Assembly: GCA_045538425.1 (NCBI GenBank)
Contig: JAZSRJ010000008.1
Location: 1 to 18,593 of the forward strand
Source of the DNA: CALVJJ01 sp045538425
GTDB taxonomy: Bacteria > Bacillota > Clostridia > Christensenellales > UBA1242
DNA length: 18,593 nucleotides
Direction: 5' to 3'
Positions 11,801 through 15,310 of the stretch are shown piece after piece. The position numbers were made by a program, and so were the translations under genes. Numbering within the stretch: position 1 is the first letter of the stretch; each line of letters begins with the position of its first letter. The notes beneath the pieces are model-generated. The model was not told the DNA's origin. It saw only the letters and a program-made list of their open reading frames with translations, and did not search any database.

Positions 11801-12431
11801 TACAGTTGCTGATTTACTATTTGGATCATATCTCATTGCAGATAAGTCAGTTGATGTAGGTGACATTAAGTTAAACTATGGATTGATTGTTGGACAAGGA
11901 ATTCTAGAAACTGAAGTGGGTAATGATTATCACTATAAGATTGAAGATGAATCAAGTGTTTCGGGCATCTTTAATAAAGACGGTGGTAAGGTTGTACTGA
12001 CAAGATTCAAAAAATTCTTCTATATATATTTGGAAAATGTAAAATGGGGATATACTTCTTGGATGGTAATGGAATTTAATTATTATTTATCATCAGAACA
12101 ATTGGCTGGAACAACATATAACTTTATGAATTATATTCAAGGAACAAATAGGAATAATTTAGCTGTTCATTGGGGTAAAAGTTATATGAGGTTAGGTGAT
12201 GACCAAAAGCCGACTGCATCTACTACAAATAGTTTTGTAGGAAGAACTTTTACGATTGATAAGAGATTCCTCGATGCCACATGGATAGAATATTTGTTCA
12301 CGGGTTATAAACATACCGATGAAACTCATGGTATTATTAGAGCCTTTACGGGTGGTCCTGATACAGAATATAGTTTAACTGAAAGTTGGTACTGGACTGA
12401 TTTCTATACGGGTACGTATGATCCAATATAA
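3..12431 (+). CDS. Giant multi-module GLUG-repeat surface protein, 5'-partial
   Basis: This is an uninterrupted frame of more than 4,100 codons. A TTG at 30 could be read as a start, but the frame stays open to the window edge (Glu-Lys-Leu-Asp-Tyr... before it), so the true start and any signal peptide lie upstream. The order is: beta-rich Ig-like region (to about 2830); five modules with GLUG-type repeats (about 2830-11500); a Trp-rich C-terminal region (11500-12431). GLUG repeats (GG-hydrophobic-x-G, as in GGLVGKV) are known from large extracellular adhesin-like proteins and are thought to form parallel beta-helix coils. The protein is rich in Thr, Ser, Asn, Gly and Tyr, with roughly twenty Cys, as expected outside the cell. 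No catalytic motif, LPXTG signal or C-terminal membrane helix is visible. A role as adhesin, surface stalk or giant matrix protein is inferred. The frame is certain, the class likely, the function unknown. Confidence 0.9.
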   Translation, partial: EKLDYISTSLVYSDYQSLWGTNNIITIYDFDGFRYTDIKGYDYYYDNGTNGMIINDQLPILINQNATSVEDILLYNIVPTSLSIQLASTPASVATNHYFIQNEDTAIVYYNKLASGTYEPIGNNHYYVGLEMVGNQTLASYTLSVHPYFGGDERVSVISSNPSVVQVLGDTGSGSNEIVICGIGTSIITVRSLVDRNVSDTFTIVTTYGIRGIDVYDAASQLIDNGDVITEYIKDTVTLYNISTTNTYQDNIGHQSAIYYYETENNFELDLTFTAVSSEAELYFNGQVVKVENGVVKMFDGTSFVDNNSTTLKDTEFSLRGIQQGIIRVEVTPVILVDGNRYAIEDVAETYEIRVAQQAKSIEFDKGATSTSYAISGSGSSSQLSVIFTSYSTEDTLYMDVLDYAGNYVTYDNHLPSQAIVLQEGNTTSYRYLKMVVENVSTISTTLSNGNTEYTTTYVLQLLFDEEAYLANINSVLAQDNINNQQYSLVFTCQSNESLTKTFDVDMFALAVDSIDAYYYPSAQKHNDIYYPQETASTYVVPGRLGLLKTNVFPVLNEVDYFEVTVAEEYRNYIRLYQYYAQTNNELDAVNVTDYAYYSGTIYLDNFAGIRLQKVSQQLTGNGVYSYTGDYYIGLSTSDECPTGGTVVLTVQGYRYDATSGQYIKVGGNAVKTIELEVVALPNIELRVDGEKESILANGYYKALTPMIRHYDVATDGPIQFMIEKQVGETWTTVSPAQYYIDDNYIFYAKNGTVGDRLRVTATIGKYINGVWESSSSSVMLDIVAYEVTGIHIQSYANNQIELLNGTQSYLYGDIEYKGTLNAVSANDLRLLRYTWNGVITKNSMRNNPFQYYDKGYVNLALNTYIYNGSLLMSRDQNNNFIYVETAKVTTDLKFRLVLRYYYKDGVPQLYLGTENNVTRYYEFVYDFEIDIKDNSTYDRPTPIYDAQGFYDLQGATEGNFILMNDITLSNHIPYDVHFESLDGNGHVITLESFDLSQYDEGNAFNIGLFGTIDAGSILKNITVDIHPLMTNAATVRDVMNGVASETTIANLKLNFSNIQTINFGLFAYANNGTLTNIKIVNLPPLEVDGATKTESFTSVEDSDQYLFVYTTQGYLATGEATRASVGGLVVTNGGSAVITNCFVGQVYTAGTSQITVNTAVYGSTDGTTTGNDTGTGADIQTMSRTTLPFTIAGGRELAGIAINNAGTIASTYVHGVGLLNIAQSSSQVKVGGVVVSNSGTIFSSFIEGEGVSSNPHRASDKRIIESAGNSGGFVYENTQNGLIYDSYSNISLSTNSGRTGDFIYINAGTLRNCFTTAISLAVTSNSTDPQIKTYHGPFTGIGTDLTLNNTGTYSGCYYLIESGETESKMENAYPMKGYSDAASGASTTVDYENIDAYYGYSIAGGTSPEYIWVIVSNIGPRLNYAYSNPATTSIRRMIIDETTGVTGWNYMYFAAYAYGSKSNPILVKTGEELVNAVINNAQTLSLDVNNDGEEESTKVFGYTIDNREEDDVTTESNSVAQHIRLIRDIDVTSTLINQTRVNGYYMRSVVFAGVLDGNGMTITIENLNDELHQMDNTNFGLFSQVGMINPDEAASPTVIKNLKIQLNGNVTSSRAKNVGVLAGSIYNANIVDVTIEGVDGAVVSGINAVGGLAGVVSGERVVLANIDVSISVRSVYDSLLSVDKSNYSGLDFQFAYGRYIESESKNTFANTNSISYAGGIAGVIDVKNTEALSYTDASIKFGDGKDIFPNNDRVAVFATNNSDSTIFRLRVYGYNIIEGENAGGLFGYIGSNTLVKHSTYELSVTIGDTVAKEQHIVADNYAGGIVAENHGFLEEVYIDSNESIRAQVDAQLPSTVYGETLFTKGNNIYTVAMGGIAGYSSNGAIFNSYSKANVAEGTSFVAGGVIGIAEDVNYLSHVYTTAYVYAKRAIGGIVGYARSYKQSSTTEQDSTTIAPKIFLDYVTGYNIWDNVDNTSTSNTTYTTLYNLYKEQYKNESGKYTKFDVRMPQVGNQYADHGGTTGTSWSSRPLFTNTTTLIGSLVGRVDHAISDDIAAVSNKDLASVLFTRLSKTVGTDTKSFGTDAGLVEVDTYGNPTSNVTVYTTTSKFANTNAHWTLATDYATDQFVYPDVMGLQRSFDIIVNGLEYSIDETSSQYHKPTSDEYEVNVVDETDPELHYPVMGSTAANGWLFDSDDKSNFSKTWYYSYASNLPELIEGIYINDNLITDATGYQTKVIQDANNNKTRNKTYIIKPDTNNQIVIDSSVPVDRYNFEGVLTGIGTTTDDTVSYPTIKMSYRGAFSGLQNATIENVHFELDYKYDSNDASANGVQYARGNGAYGIFANYLVSSVIRNVTITINVSNDIQLPQSIDGVLNTYAGIVFGYLIDSRLENVTINIVKTDGVNVTTMQYTNFGVVMGGATGSTINNVTVDSVSVVVNTNQLVVTSGGFSTGSIATVGSFAGRLNETTVNTVTEDVALTINHTSAFEKTNFVNYYIGSVGHAINSELVSYTTESNSITTNNLNNLARKAKSNLVVGGIVGYASSVTIKSVTVGKDLAINNNADNIIGVRIGGVVGCMTGGTLEADTTINHNITITSENNKASYYIGGVAGETTKGSLTKVQLCSTLNTSGLSSKAANIGGIIGTATETTVEKVRYNGTMTIGSATNIGGIYGQENNTTLRDFVVMGTITTTSCSTLGGIAGVMNGETANTINNGIVAPVLQLNETTLCVNGRVEPLCPNSIGKNRFANTVKYPMELYLYYGMDSIGDMGVADDYGYYDEDDISIQVWNSDETGRDNAMRYVDFIEYYFNYASTDDGTTSTTVKLCDGYTFTEPTAGTRFNPITLGTNSSDKVINSADEAKAYYIVDSGVTVTISTTTTFTGVLIGRVTQDVAQTDTATAQSVATLSASGITNSGIIANMKVTTAGTIGTNSGVISNVVAILDEAISQSQIGGLVKTNEGYVLFSGVIGNSTNNNSLLVWENDNTIAYSYAIGDAVGFAALVKTGEGNIYDSYYAGSNYSITGSGTIVGSTGIVSNVLADANAMSLKPGSSSGKVKLVAMDAINPTDTYFTSDKGFGNNYGYPYIKGGITRQTFVVSDDKVVYYNVYNQADWMIALEHMHGNKDGHTGYSKIIHLYDDITLTHSTQKIVSVDNLTINGNSHTITIAENVTWGTDNRSNFALFDEITTLNVSDLTIDWVSKPMVNTSATYVAGFVAQVDTGTFRNVTINGFEMSGDVGQYIGGLVASIGTITTTNITITNVTINSTKSHVDKSAAGLFAGKITTSWTSGIDAVLTISNSHLATNSTYVGGAVGNLVGSIPCNITVGGQEQSSASDTSTTPTVVSDGSTIKGSSSSHIGGIVGYWDNATDCLYNIANYADVTASTSQTIGGLFGKVAATRSIELTHCTNEGNIANESTGYAGGLIGRATRSVTLSGKIDQTGEVSSKGYLGGLIGHAEQSVTISTKITIPGQLNKLESTYAGGLAGCVGETLTINNTVTINSNIKATDYAGGLAGWVSQLFIEGIVDEDTNKVISISLPTSIQSTTAESGAVGGLVGKVNARLTLQYINVIKPTDSVTKINGKGDVGGLVGFAGNESNINNHSLTSITVGGYLNGAEITGATDNPKSVGGLIGYANKRVDIYAPYLLDTKITGYYVGGLVGNIDGELLVDLISLTGLSLKGECVGGLSGHVKSNAVIFRTTINRITYQANTSFGGFVAKAKNVSLYGNHINNVTISDSQVNLDNIGLVVGQANQIMKGAEDDVVSIEIADCKIETKKSKVGLIAGLLTNNAFIKAKIIRSKVISNLSVGSSTQVLGLVYGSASSVKGHYTITDSQLIVPNYDQNKAFDFSKTYSHGDLVYMMEHSWDWSRSGGYRDLLEQNSTDDGINDDQASRWAGPEGDAGSKSSFPYTLADGNDDTGFVQTNTYKIANNPTDISTVADLLFGSYLIADKSVDVGDIKLNYGLIVGQGILETEVGNDYHYKIEDESSVSGIFNKDGGKVVLTRFKKFFYIYLENVKWGYTSWMVMEFNYYLSSEQLAGTTYNFMNYIQGTNRNNLAVHWGKSYMRLGDDQKPTASTTNSFVGRTFTIDKRFLDATWIEYLFTGYKHTDETHGIIRAFTGGPDTEYSLTESWYWTDFYTGTYDPI
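2823..4290 (+). repeat. Module 1 of the giant protein (beta-helix/GLUG-like)
   Basis: The module opens with GFYDLQGATEGNFILMNDI (about 2845-2905), has the diagnostic LDGNGHVITL at about 2947-2976, then NIGLFGTIDAGSILKNITV. Degenerate GLUG-like units follow: VGGLVVTNGGSAVITNCF, LAGIAINNAGTIASTY, VGGVVVSNSGTIFSSFIEG and SGGFVYENTQNGLIYDSY. It closes with CYYLIESGE and an aromatic end near IWVIVSNIGPRLNYAY. The repeated 'hydrophobic-GG...G.I..S' coils are the evidence; borders are approximate. Confidence 0.65.
4383..6440 (+). repeat. Module 2 of the giant protein, with GLUG repeats
   Basis: This is the most canonical module. The entry is NPILVKTGEELVNAVIN (about 4393-4443), then IRLIRDIDVTS (about 4573) and FAGVLDGNGMTITI (about 4660-4700), then NFGLFSQVGM. 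GLUG units follow: VGGLAGVVSGE, AGGIAGVIDVK, AGGLFGYIGS, AGGIVAENHG, MGGIAGYSSNG, AGGVIGIAEDV and IGGIVGYARSY, between about 4950 and 5820. A non-repeat insert with an HWTLATDYATDQFVYPD exit runs to about 6440. Confidence 0.7.
6660..8430 (+). repeat. Module 3 of the giant protein, with GLUG repeats
   Basis: The entry is weaker than in module 2. It includes TYIIKPDTNNQIVIDSSVPV and FEGVLTGIGT (about 6745-6845), then RGAFSGLQNATIENVHFEL. Clear GLUG units appear later: VGGIVGYASSV, IGGVVGCMTGG, IGGVAGETTKG, IGGIIGTATET, IGGIYGQENNT and LGGIAGVMNGE, between about 7600 and 8115. The module ends in an acidic Tyr-rich stretch near 8300-8430. Confidence 0.6.
8505..9260 (+). repeat. Module 4 of the giant protein, short and degenerate
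   Basis: This is a short module. The entry is FNPITLGTNSSDKVINSADE (about 8514-8573), followed by VTISTTTTFTGVLIGRV. The coils are Gly/Asn/Ser-rich without strong GLUG cores (IGGLVKTNEGYVLFSG is the best). The end is FGNNYGYPYIKGG (about 9220-9260), the 'YPY-hydrophobic' exit often seen at the end of such modules. Confidence 0.55.
9300..11500 (+). repeat. Module 5 of the giant protein: dense GLUG array
   Basis: The entry is NVYNQADWMIALEHMHG (about 9310-9360), then IIHLYDDITLTHS and LTINGNSHTITIAENVTWG. About nineteen GLUG-type cores follow from AGFVAQV (about 9628) to LGLVYGSA (about 11440). In the central part the first codons of the units lie at 10251, 10338, 10431, 10518, 10644, 10746, 10872, 10956, 11040 and 11127. 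That gives spacings of 29, 31, 29, 42, 34, 42, 28, 28 and 29 residues, a coil length of 28-29 with insertions. The DNA of the units is diverged apart from the GGTGGT core. Confidence 0.75.
11500..12428 (+). other. Trp-rich C-terminal region of the giant protein
   Basis: The last ~310 residues lack GLUG units. By eye they hold nine Trp (for example HSWDWSRS, KWGYTSW, ESWYWTDF) against about nineteen in the preceding ~3,820 residues. The region also holds a basic patch, TRFKKFFYIYLENVKWG (about 11997-12050). It ends in YTGTYDPI with no hydrophobic anchor, no LPXTG and no basic tail. It is probably a folded globular cap. Whether it binds ligand, attaches to the cell wall or acts in secretion cannot be told. 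Confidence 0.5.
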
Positions 12432-12471
12432 ACACAAAAAGACTTGGAATATAACCAAGTCTTTTTTGTGT
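12432..12471 (+). terminator. Terminator of the giant gene
   Basis: An inverted repeat with arms AAAAAGACTTGG (12436-12447) and CCAAGTCTTTTT (12455-12466) and a 7-base loop directly follows the TAA stop. ACACA before the stem and TGTGT after it extend the pairing with one bulged base. The T-run on the 3' arm gives + strand termination, and the A-run makes it partly active on the other strand too. Confidence 0.9.
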
Positions 12472-12523
12472 ACGCTTTTCATCTTTTTGAATGTTTTCTA
12501 TGAGGTGTACTCATTTTGTTGAA

Positions 12524-12565
12524 AACAAAAAAAGAGAGTACCGTCTGGGAAACAGTACTCTCTTT
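12524..12565 (-). terminator. Minus-strand terminator of the small RNA candidate
   Basis: The arms AAAGAGAGTAC (12531-12541) and GTACTCTCTTT (12555-12565) pair perfectly over 11 bp around a 13-base loop. On the minus strand the stem is followed by a run of seven T (including the stem end), then GTTTTC. The + strand side lacks a T-tract beyond TTT, so the minus orientation is the one supported. Confidence 0.75.
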
Positions 12566-12619
12566 ACGCTATATAAGATATAGGTAAATAAAAATGGAAA
12601 ACATTTTAATCTAAAATGC
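12525..12619 (-). ncRNA. Candidate small RNA (about 95 nt), minus strand
   Basis: A promoter at 12626-12654 and a strong minus-strand terminator at 12524-12565 bracket about 95 bases. No plausible gene lies between them: the only ATG frame is 11 codons with no ribosome binding site. The predicted transcript starts near 12619, begins with a 7-3-7 inverted repeat (12602-12618), has an AU-rich middle and ends in an 11-bp hairpin with a 13-base loop. It runs toward the 3' end of the giant gene. I do not recognise it as a known RNA family. Alternatively the hairpin may simply be a second terminator in a convergent gap. Confidence 0.4.
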
Positions 12620-12625
12620 ACTTAT

Positions 12626-12654
12626 AGTGTAACCCCAAAAATTGGTTTTGTCAA
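12626..12654 (-). promoter_or_regulatory. Promoter of the small RNA candidate
   Basis: Read on the minus strand, TTGACA (12654-12649, a perfect -35) is followed by 17 bases and TACACT (12631-12626, four of six at -10). The predicted transcription start is about 12619. No gene lies downstream on this strand before the terminator. Confidence 0.5.
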
Positions 12655-12744
12655 TACCCAAATTGAAAAAAGTTTTGAAGTTTTTGTAAACATGTCGGTT
12701 TTTTGGCTTAATTTGGTCATTATTTGTGTTATTTTTTTGGTTTT

Positions 12745-12780
12745 GAAATAAAAAACAACCCTCTAGATCATAGGGTTGTT
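12745..12780 (-). terminator. Terminator of degV
   Basis: The arms AACAACCCT (12754-12762) and AGGGTTGTT (12772-12780) form a 9-bp stem with a 9-base loop. On the minus strand it lies 6 bases past the DegV stop and is followed by TTTTATTTC. Confidence 0.85.
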
Positions 12781-12786
12781 GGCTAT

Positions 12787-13614
12787 TTAGGCTTCGTATG
12801 CAGTACCAATTGCACCAATACCAACGTGGCTACCAAGTACTGGACCTACTTGTCGAACAACAAACTCGGTGTTTGGTCTTTTGAGTTTTAGTTGTGCTAA
12901 AAACTTATCAATTAAGGCATTGTCATGGATATATAATACATAGGCTTTCTTAGCTTTTTCTGGGATACGTGCTACCAGTTCGGCTATGCCTTTCATCATG
13001 CCAAAGACTTTTTTAACATTGGTAAGTAAGTTGGCTTTCATGCAAAGGATTGGTTTTAGATTGATAACATTGGCAATGGTTGCAAGTATACCGCTGACAC
13101 GTCCGCCACGTTTTAAGTATTCCATTGTGACTGGAACAAAGTCTATTGTGACCGTGTCACGATAATTCTCAATTGTAGATACAATCTCTTTGATGTCTTT
13201 ACCTGCTTCAATCATGTCCACTGCTTTTTCTACAATAAAGAATTGTCCTAGTGATAACTGATGTGTATCCACTACGTGTATGTGTTGTGGGTCAAGTTGA
13301 TTGGCTACCATAGTTGCTGTTTGATAAGTTCCACTGAGTAGGGAGGCCATACTCAAATAGAGAACATCTGTATAACCTTCCTCTAATGCTTTTTTGAATG
13401 TTTCTTCCATATCTAGTGGGCTTGGTTGACTAGTCTTTGGAAAACTTTTAGATGCTTTTAACGCTTCATAATATTCTGTCCACGTACCGTCATCACCTTC
13501 AATACGAATGACGTCATCAAGAATGGTGCTTAGACGAATAATATCTATATTGTGCTCTTTAGCATATTCAGTTGTAAGGTTACACATACTATCTGTGATT
13601 AATTTGATTTTCAT
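12787..13614 (-). CDS. DegV family protein (fatty-acid binding)
   Basis: This is a 275-residue protein, the usual DegV length. DegV proteins bind a fatty acid in a deep pocket; the FakB members present it to the kinase FakA. The family signatures are visible: TDS at 7-9, KTSQPS at 60-65, LSGTYQ at 93-98, VDTHQLSLGQ at 115-124, YLKRGGRVS at 166-174, NLKPIL at 185-190 and GPVLGSHVGIGAIG at 257-270. An ATG at 13614 is chosen as start because AGGAG lies 5 bases before it on the minus strand and the family N-terminus (MKIKLITDS) begins there; a longer reading from 13665 would run through the promoter. It is monocistronic, with its own promoter and terminator. Which DegV subgroup it belongs to, and its lipid, cannot be seen; no fakA is in the window. 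Confidence 0.93.
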   Translation of the reverse strand: MKIKLITDSMCNLTTEYAKEHNIDIIRLSTILDDVIRIEGDDGTWTEYYEALKASKSFPKTSQPSPLDMEETFKKALEEGYTDVLYLSMASLLSGTYQTATMVANQLDPQHIHVVDTHQLSLGQFFIVEKAVDMIEAGKDIKEIVSTIENYRDTVTIDFVPVTMEYLKRGGRVSGILATIANVINLKPILCMKANLLTNVKKVFGMMKGIAELVARIPEKAKKAYVLYIHDNALIDKFLAQLKLKRPNTEFVVRQVGPVLGSHVGIGAIGTAYEA

Positions 13615-13655
13615 AATATCTCCTATATGGTTGCAAATTGGTCTATTATAAGTAT

Positions 13656-13684
13656 ATTGTAACATATGGCAGGATAATTACCAA
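13656..13684 (-). promoter_or_regulatory. Promoter of degV
   Basis: On the minus strand, TTGGTA (13684-13679) is followed by 17 bases and TACAAT (13661-13656). The start would be near 13649, giving a leader of about 35 bases with AGGAG before the ATG at 13614. A TATAAT at 13650-13645 is an alternative -10 but lacks a -35 at the right distance. Confidence 0.5.
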
Positions 13685-13699
13685 CCAAATGAATAATTT

Positions 13700-13733
13700 T
13701 GATAAAAAAAACAACAAGATAGATCTTGTTGTT
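13700..13733 (-). terminator. Terminator of the small protein/transporter operon
   Basis: The arms AACAACAAG (13710-13718) and CTTGTTGTT (13725-13733) enclose a 6-base loop. On the minus strand the hairpin begins 2 bases after the transporter stop codon and runs into TTTTTTATC. Confidence 0.88.
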
Positions 13734-13735
13734 GA

Positions 13736-14941
13736 TTAATGAATATCGTTTTGATGGATAAAATCCACAATTTTCTTACGACTGCGTTCGTCATTGATAT
13801 TGTAAAACACACCCGCAGATACCATCAAAAATCCAATTGCGAAAAAGCAAGTTAGCAATCCTCCAGCTAGTCCACAACATTGGATAAAGACTTGACTAAC
13901 AAGTCCAGAATATTCGCGTCTAAAGGTGATATTCTTTTTGCATCCCAATACTTCTGTACGATCCAAAGATTGTTGGTAGATAAGGGTAATAATGCTTGCA
14001 TAACAGATACCAAAACATCCACAAAGAATAGAGATGAGTATCCAGTGTGTGCAGAATGGTAAACATAAAGCGATAATGCCTGTAGCAAAACAAGTTGCAA
14101 TGACGATAAGGCGTGTATTGTGATACTTGCCATATAGTCCCCAGATATAGGAGAATGCACCATAACATAATTGATGAATAGATGCATAAATACCAGCGGT
14201 TAGGAAGCTTGGATGTTTTAAGAACAAATACATATTGAGTATGGTAATGAGGTCATCACAACTACTGGTTAAAAAAGATAGTAGGGTGTAACCAGCAAGC
14301 ACACTTTTCTTTGTGTTTTTGTAAGAATTGACTTGTTCGTGTGTTTTGTAATATTCTGTTGCATCGGTTGTATATTCTTGATTGAAGTTGTTGTTCTTAT
14401 GTGTTGCAATATAATTGATGAGCATTGGTACAAAACTAATAATGTAGACAATGATGGCAATGATGGCAATCACGTTTTTGCTAATGCTGTCTAAGAAATA
14501 TCCACCAATGATTTGGGCAAGTAAGACACCGAGAGAGTCAATCATTCGGGTAAAGCCCATTGTTCGACTAGAATGTCCCATTGCAACATAATTGTACCAC
14601 ATATCTTGTGGTAATGTTTTGCAAGAGTTGGCAAAAGCGGTAAGCAATTCTAATACAAGCCCTAGACTAAACACATTGTTTGGTGTAAGATACAGGATAC
14701 AAATATACGAAGCAATAAGTGGTATTGTACGTATCATAATAAGAATTTGTGGTCTTTTATGTGTGAGTTTGTGGAAAGCAAGACTAAAGAGTAATCTTGC
14801 TGTTTTTTCCGCTATCCAATATAAAAGAGCTATCCACAAATTGCCTGTTTGTTGCAAAATAATAAGAGGGATGAAAGCCCCTAATAAGTTGGTGGCAATA
14901 TTGCTCACAATTTTATAATATTGTAATATTTTGAGTTGCAT
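13736..14941 (-). CDS. MFS-type membrane transporter, substrate unknown
   Basis: This 401-residue polytopic membrane protein has the length and layout of the major facilitator superfamily. About six hydrophobic segments are followed by a polar loop (about 181-213, Asn/Tyr/Lys-rich), then a second set of about six. The short basic loop HKLTHKRPQ (57-65) sits where MFS motif A lies between helices 2 and 3 but lacks the usual G-x-x-x-D-R-x-G-R-R, so this is a divergent member. The tail NDERSRKKIVDFIHQ would be cytoplasmic. The ATG at 14941 lies one base after the TAA of the upstream 80-codon gene (TAATATG), with only a weak GGAA upstream, so translational coupling is likely. No substrate can be named. 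It could also be a transporter-like protein with a non-transport role, but efflux or uptake by MFS is the best reading. Confidence 0.75.
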   Translation of the reverse strand: MQLKILQYYKIVSNIATNLLGAFIPLIILQQTGNLWIALLYWIAEKTARLLFSLAFHKLTHKRPQILIMIRTIPLIASYICILYLTPNNVFSLGLVLELLTAFANSCKTLPQDMWYNYVAMGHSSRTMGFTRMIDSLGVLLAQIIGGYFLDSISKNVIAIIAIIVYIISFVPMLINYIATHKNNNFNQEYTTDATEYYKTHEQVNSYKNTKKSVLAGYTLLSFLTSSCDDLITILNMYLFLKHPSFLTAGIYASIHQLCYGAFSYIWGLYGKYHNTRLIVIATCFATGIIALCLPFCTHWILISILCGCFGICYASIITLIYQQSLDRTEVLGCKKNITFRREYSGLVSQVFIQCCGLAGGLLTCFFAIGFLMVSAGVFYNINDERSRKKIVDFIHQNDIH

Positions 14942-14942
14942 A

Positions 14943-15185
14943 TTATTTCATTCCGTTTTTGAACTTATAATCGTTGGAAACTCTATCCAAAATATTAGGC
15001 ATATTGAGTTTTAGTGATTGGAGTAGTTCGAGTGTGACTTTGCCACTAGCAACTGTCTTAAGTGCGTCTCCGTTGATAATGAAAGCAAAGATTGCATCGC
15101 CTTCATCTGCGACTTGTACTTCGTTGAGTTCGTTGAAGACAACAATTTTTTGTTTTTGATTTTTTTCAGTTTGATTATTTTCCAT
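14943..15185 (-). CDS. Small hypothetical protein coupled to the transporter gene
   Basis: This 80-residue protein of unknown family begins with a charged, Gln/Asn/Lys-rich stretch (about 1-13), then a hydrophobic strand-like part IVVFNELNEVQVADEG and AIFAFIINGDALKTV (about 14-45), and an amphipathic part LELLQSLKLNMPNILDRV (about 52-69). It has no signal peptide, membrane helix, Cys or His. The start is supported by AAGGA six to seven bases before the ATG and a promoter just upstream. It is first in a two-gene operon with the MFS-type gene, with a single base between stop and start, so the two products are made together and a regulatory or accessory role for the transporter is a reasonable guess. 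No function is assigned. Confidence 0.75.
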   Translation of the reverse strand: MENNQTEKNQKQKIVVFNELNEVQVADEGDAIFAFIINGDALKTVASGKVTLELLQSLKLNMPNILDRVSNDYKFKNGMK

Positions 15186-15217
15186 AGTAATTCCTTATAA
15201 CGATTATTAATATATCT

Positions 15218-15245
15218 AATATACCACAATTTTTATGTTTTACAA
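15218..15245 (-). promoter_or_regulatory. Promoter of the small protein/transporter operon
   Basis: On the minus strand, TTGTAA (15245-15240) is followed by 16 bases and TATATT (15223-15218), about 32 bases before the ATG at 15185. Both boxes are imperfect in very AT-rich DNA, so the call is moderate. Confidence 0.4.
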
Positions 15246-15278
15246 AACGTTTGTACCATGATTTGGGTATTTTGACAT

Positions 15279-15306
15279 AAAAAAAGACTCTCTACAGGAG
15301 AGAATC
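15279..15306 (-). terminator. Terminator of the rubrerythrin gene
   Basis: On the minus strand, AGATTCTCT, a short loop (CCTGT) and AGAGAGTCT form a 9-bp stem with one G-U pair, followed by a run of T. It starts 4 bases after the rubrerythrin stop. Confidence 0.82.
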
Positions 15307-15310
15307 TATC

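Noticed and set aside
12400..12431. LPXTG-like sorting signal or membrane anchor at the C-terminus of the giant protein
   Set aside because: The last residues (YTGTYDPI) are polar and aromatic; no LPXTG, hydrophobic stretch or basic tail is present.
3..12431. TGA-recoded or otherwise alternative genetic code
   Set aside because: All nine visible genes end in TAA and Trp is written TGG throughout; no in-frame TGA was seen, so the standard code suffices.
12500..12583. Short + strand frame (27 codons) through the hairpin 12531-12565
   Set aside because: No ribosome binding site precedes it, and it runs across a hairpin better explained as a minus-strand terminator.
14592..14918. + strand open frame of 108 codons opposite the transporter gene
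   Set aside because: It overlaps a well supported minus-strand membrane protein with coupled start and terminator; the translation shows no coherent domain.
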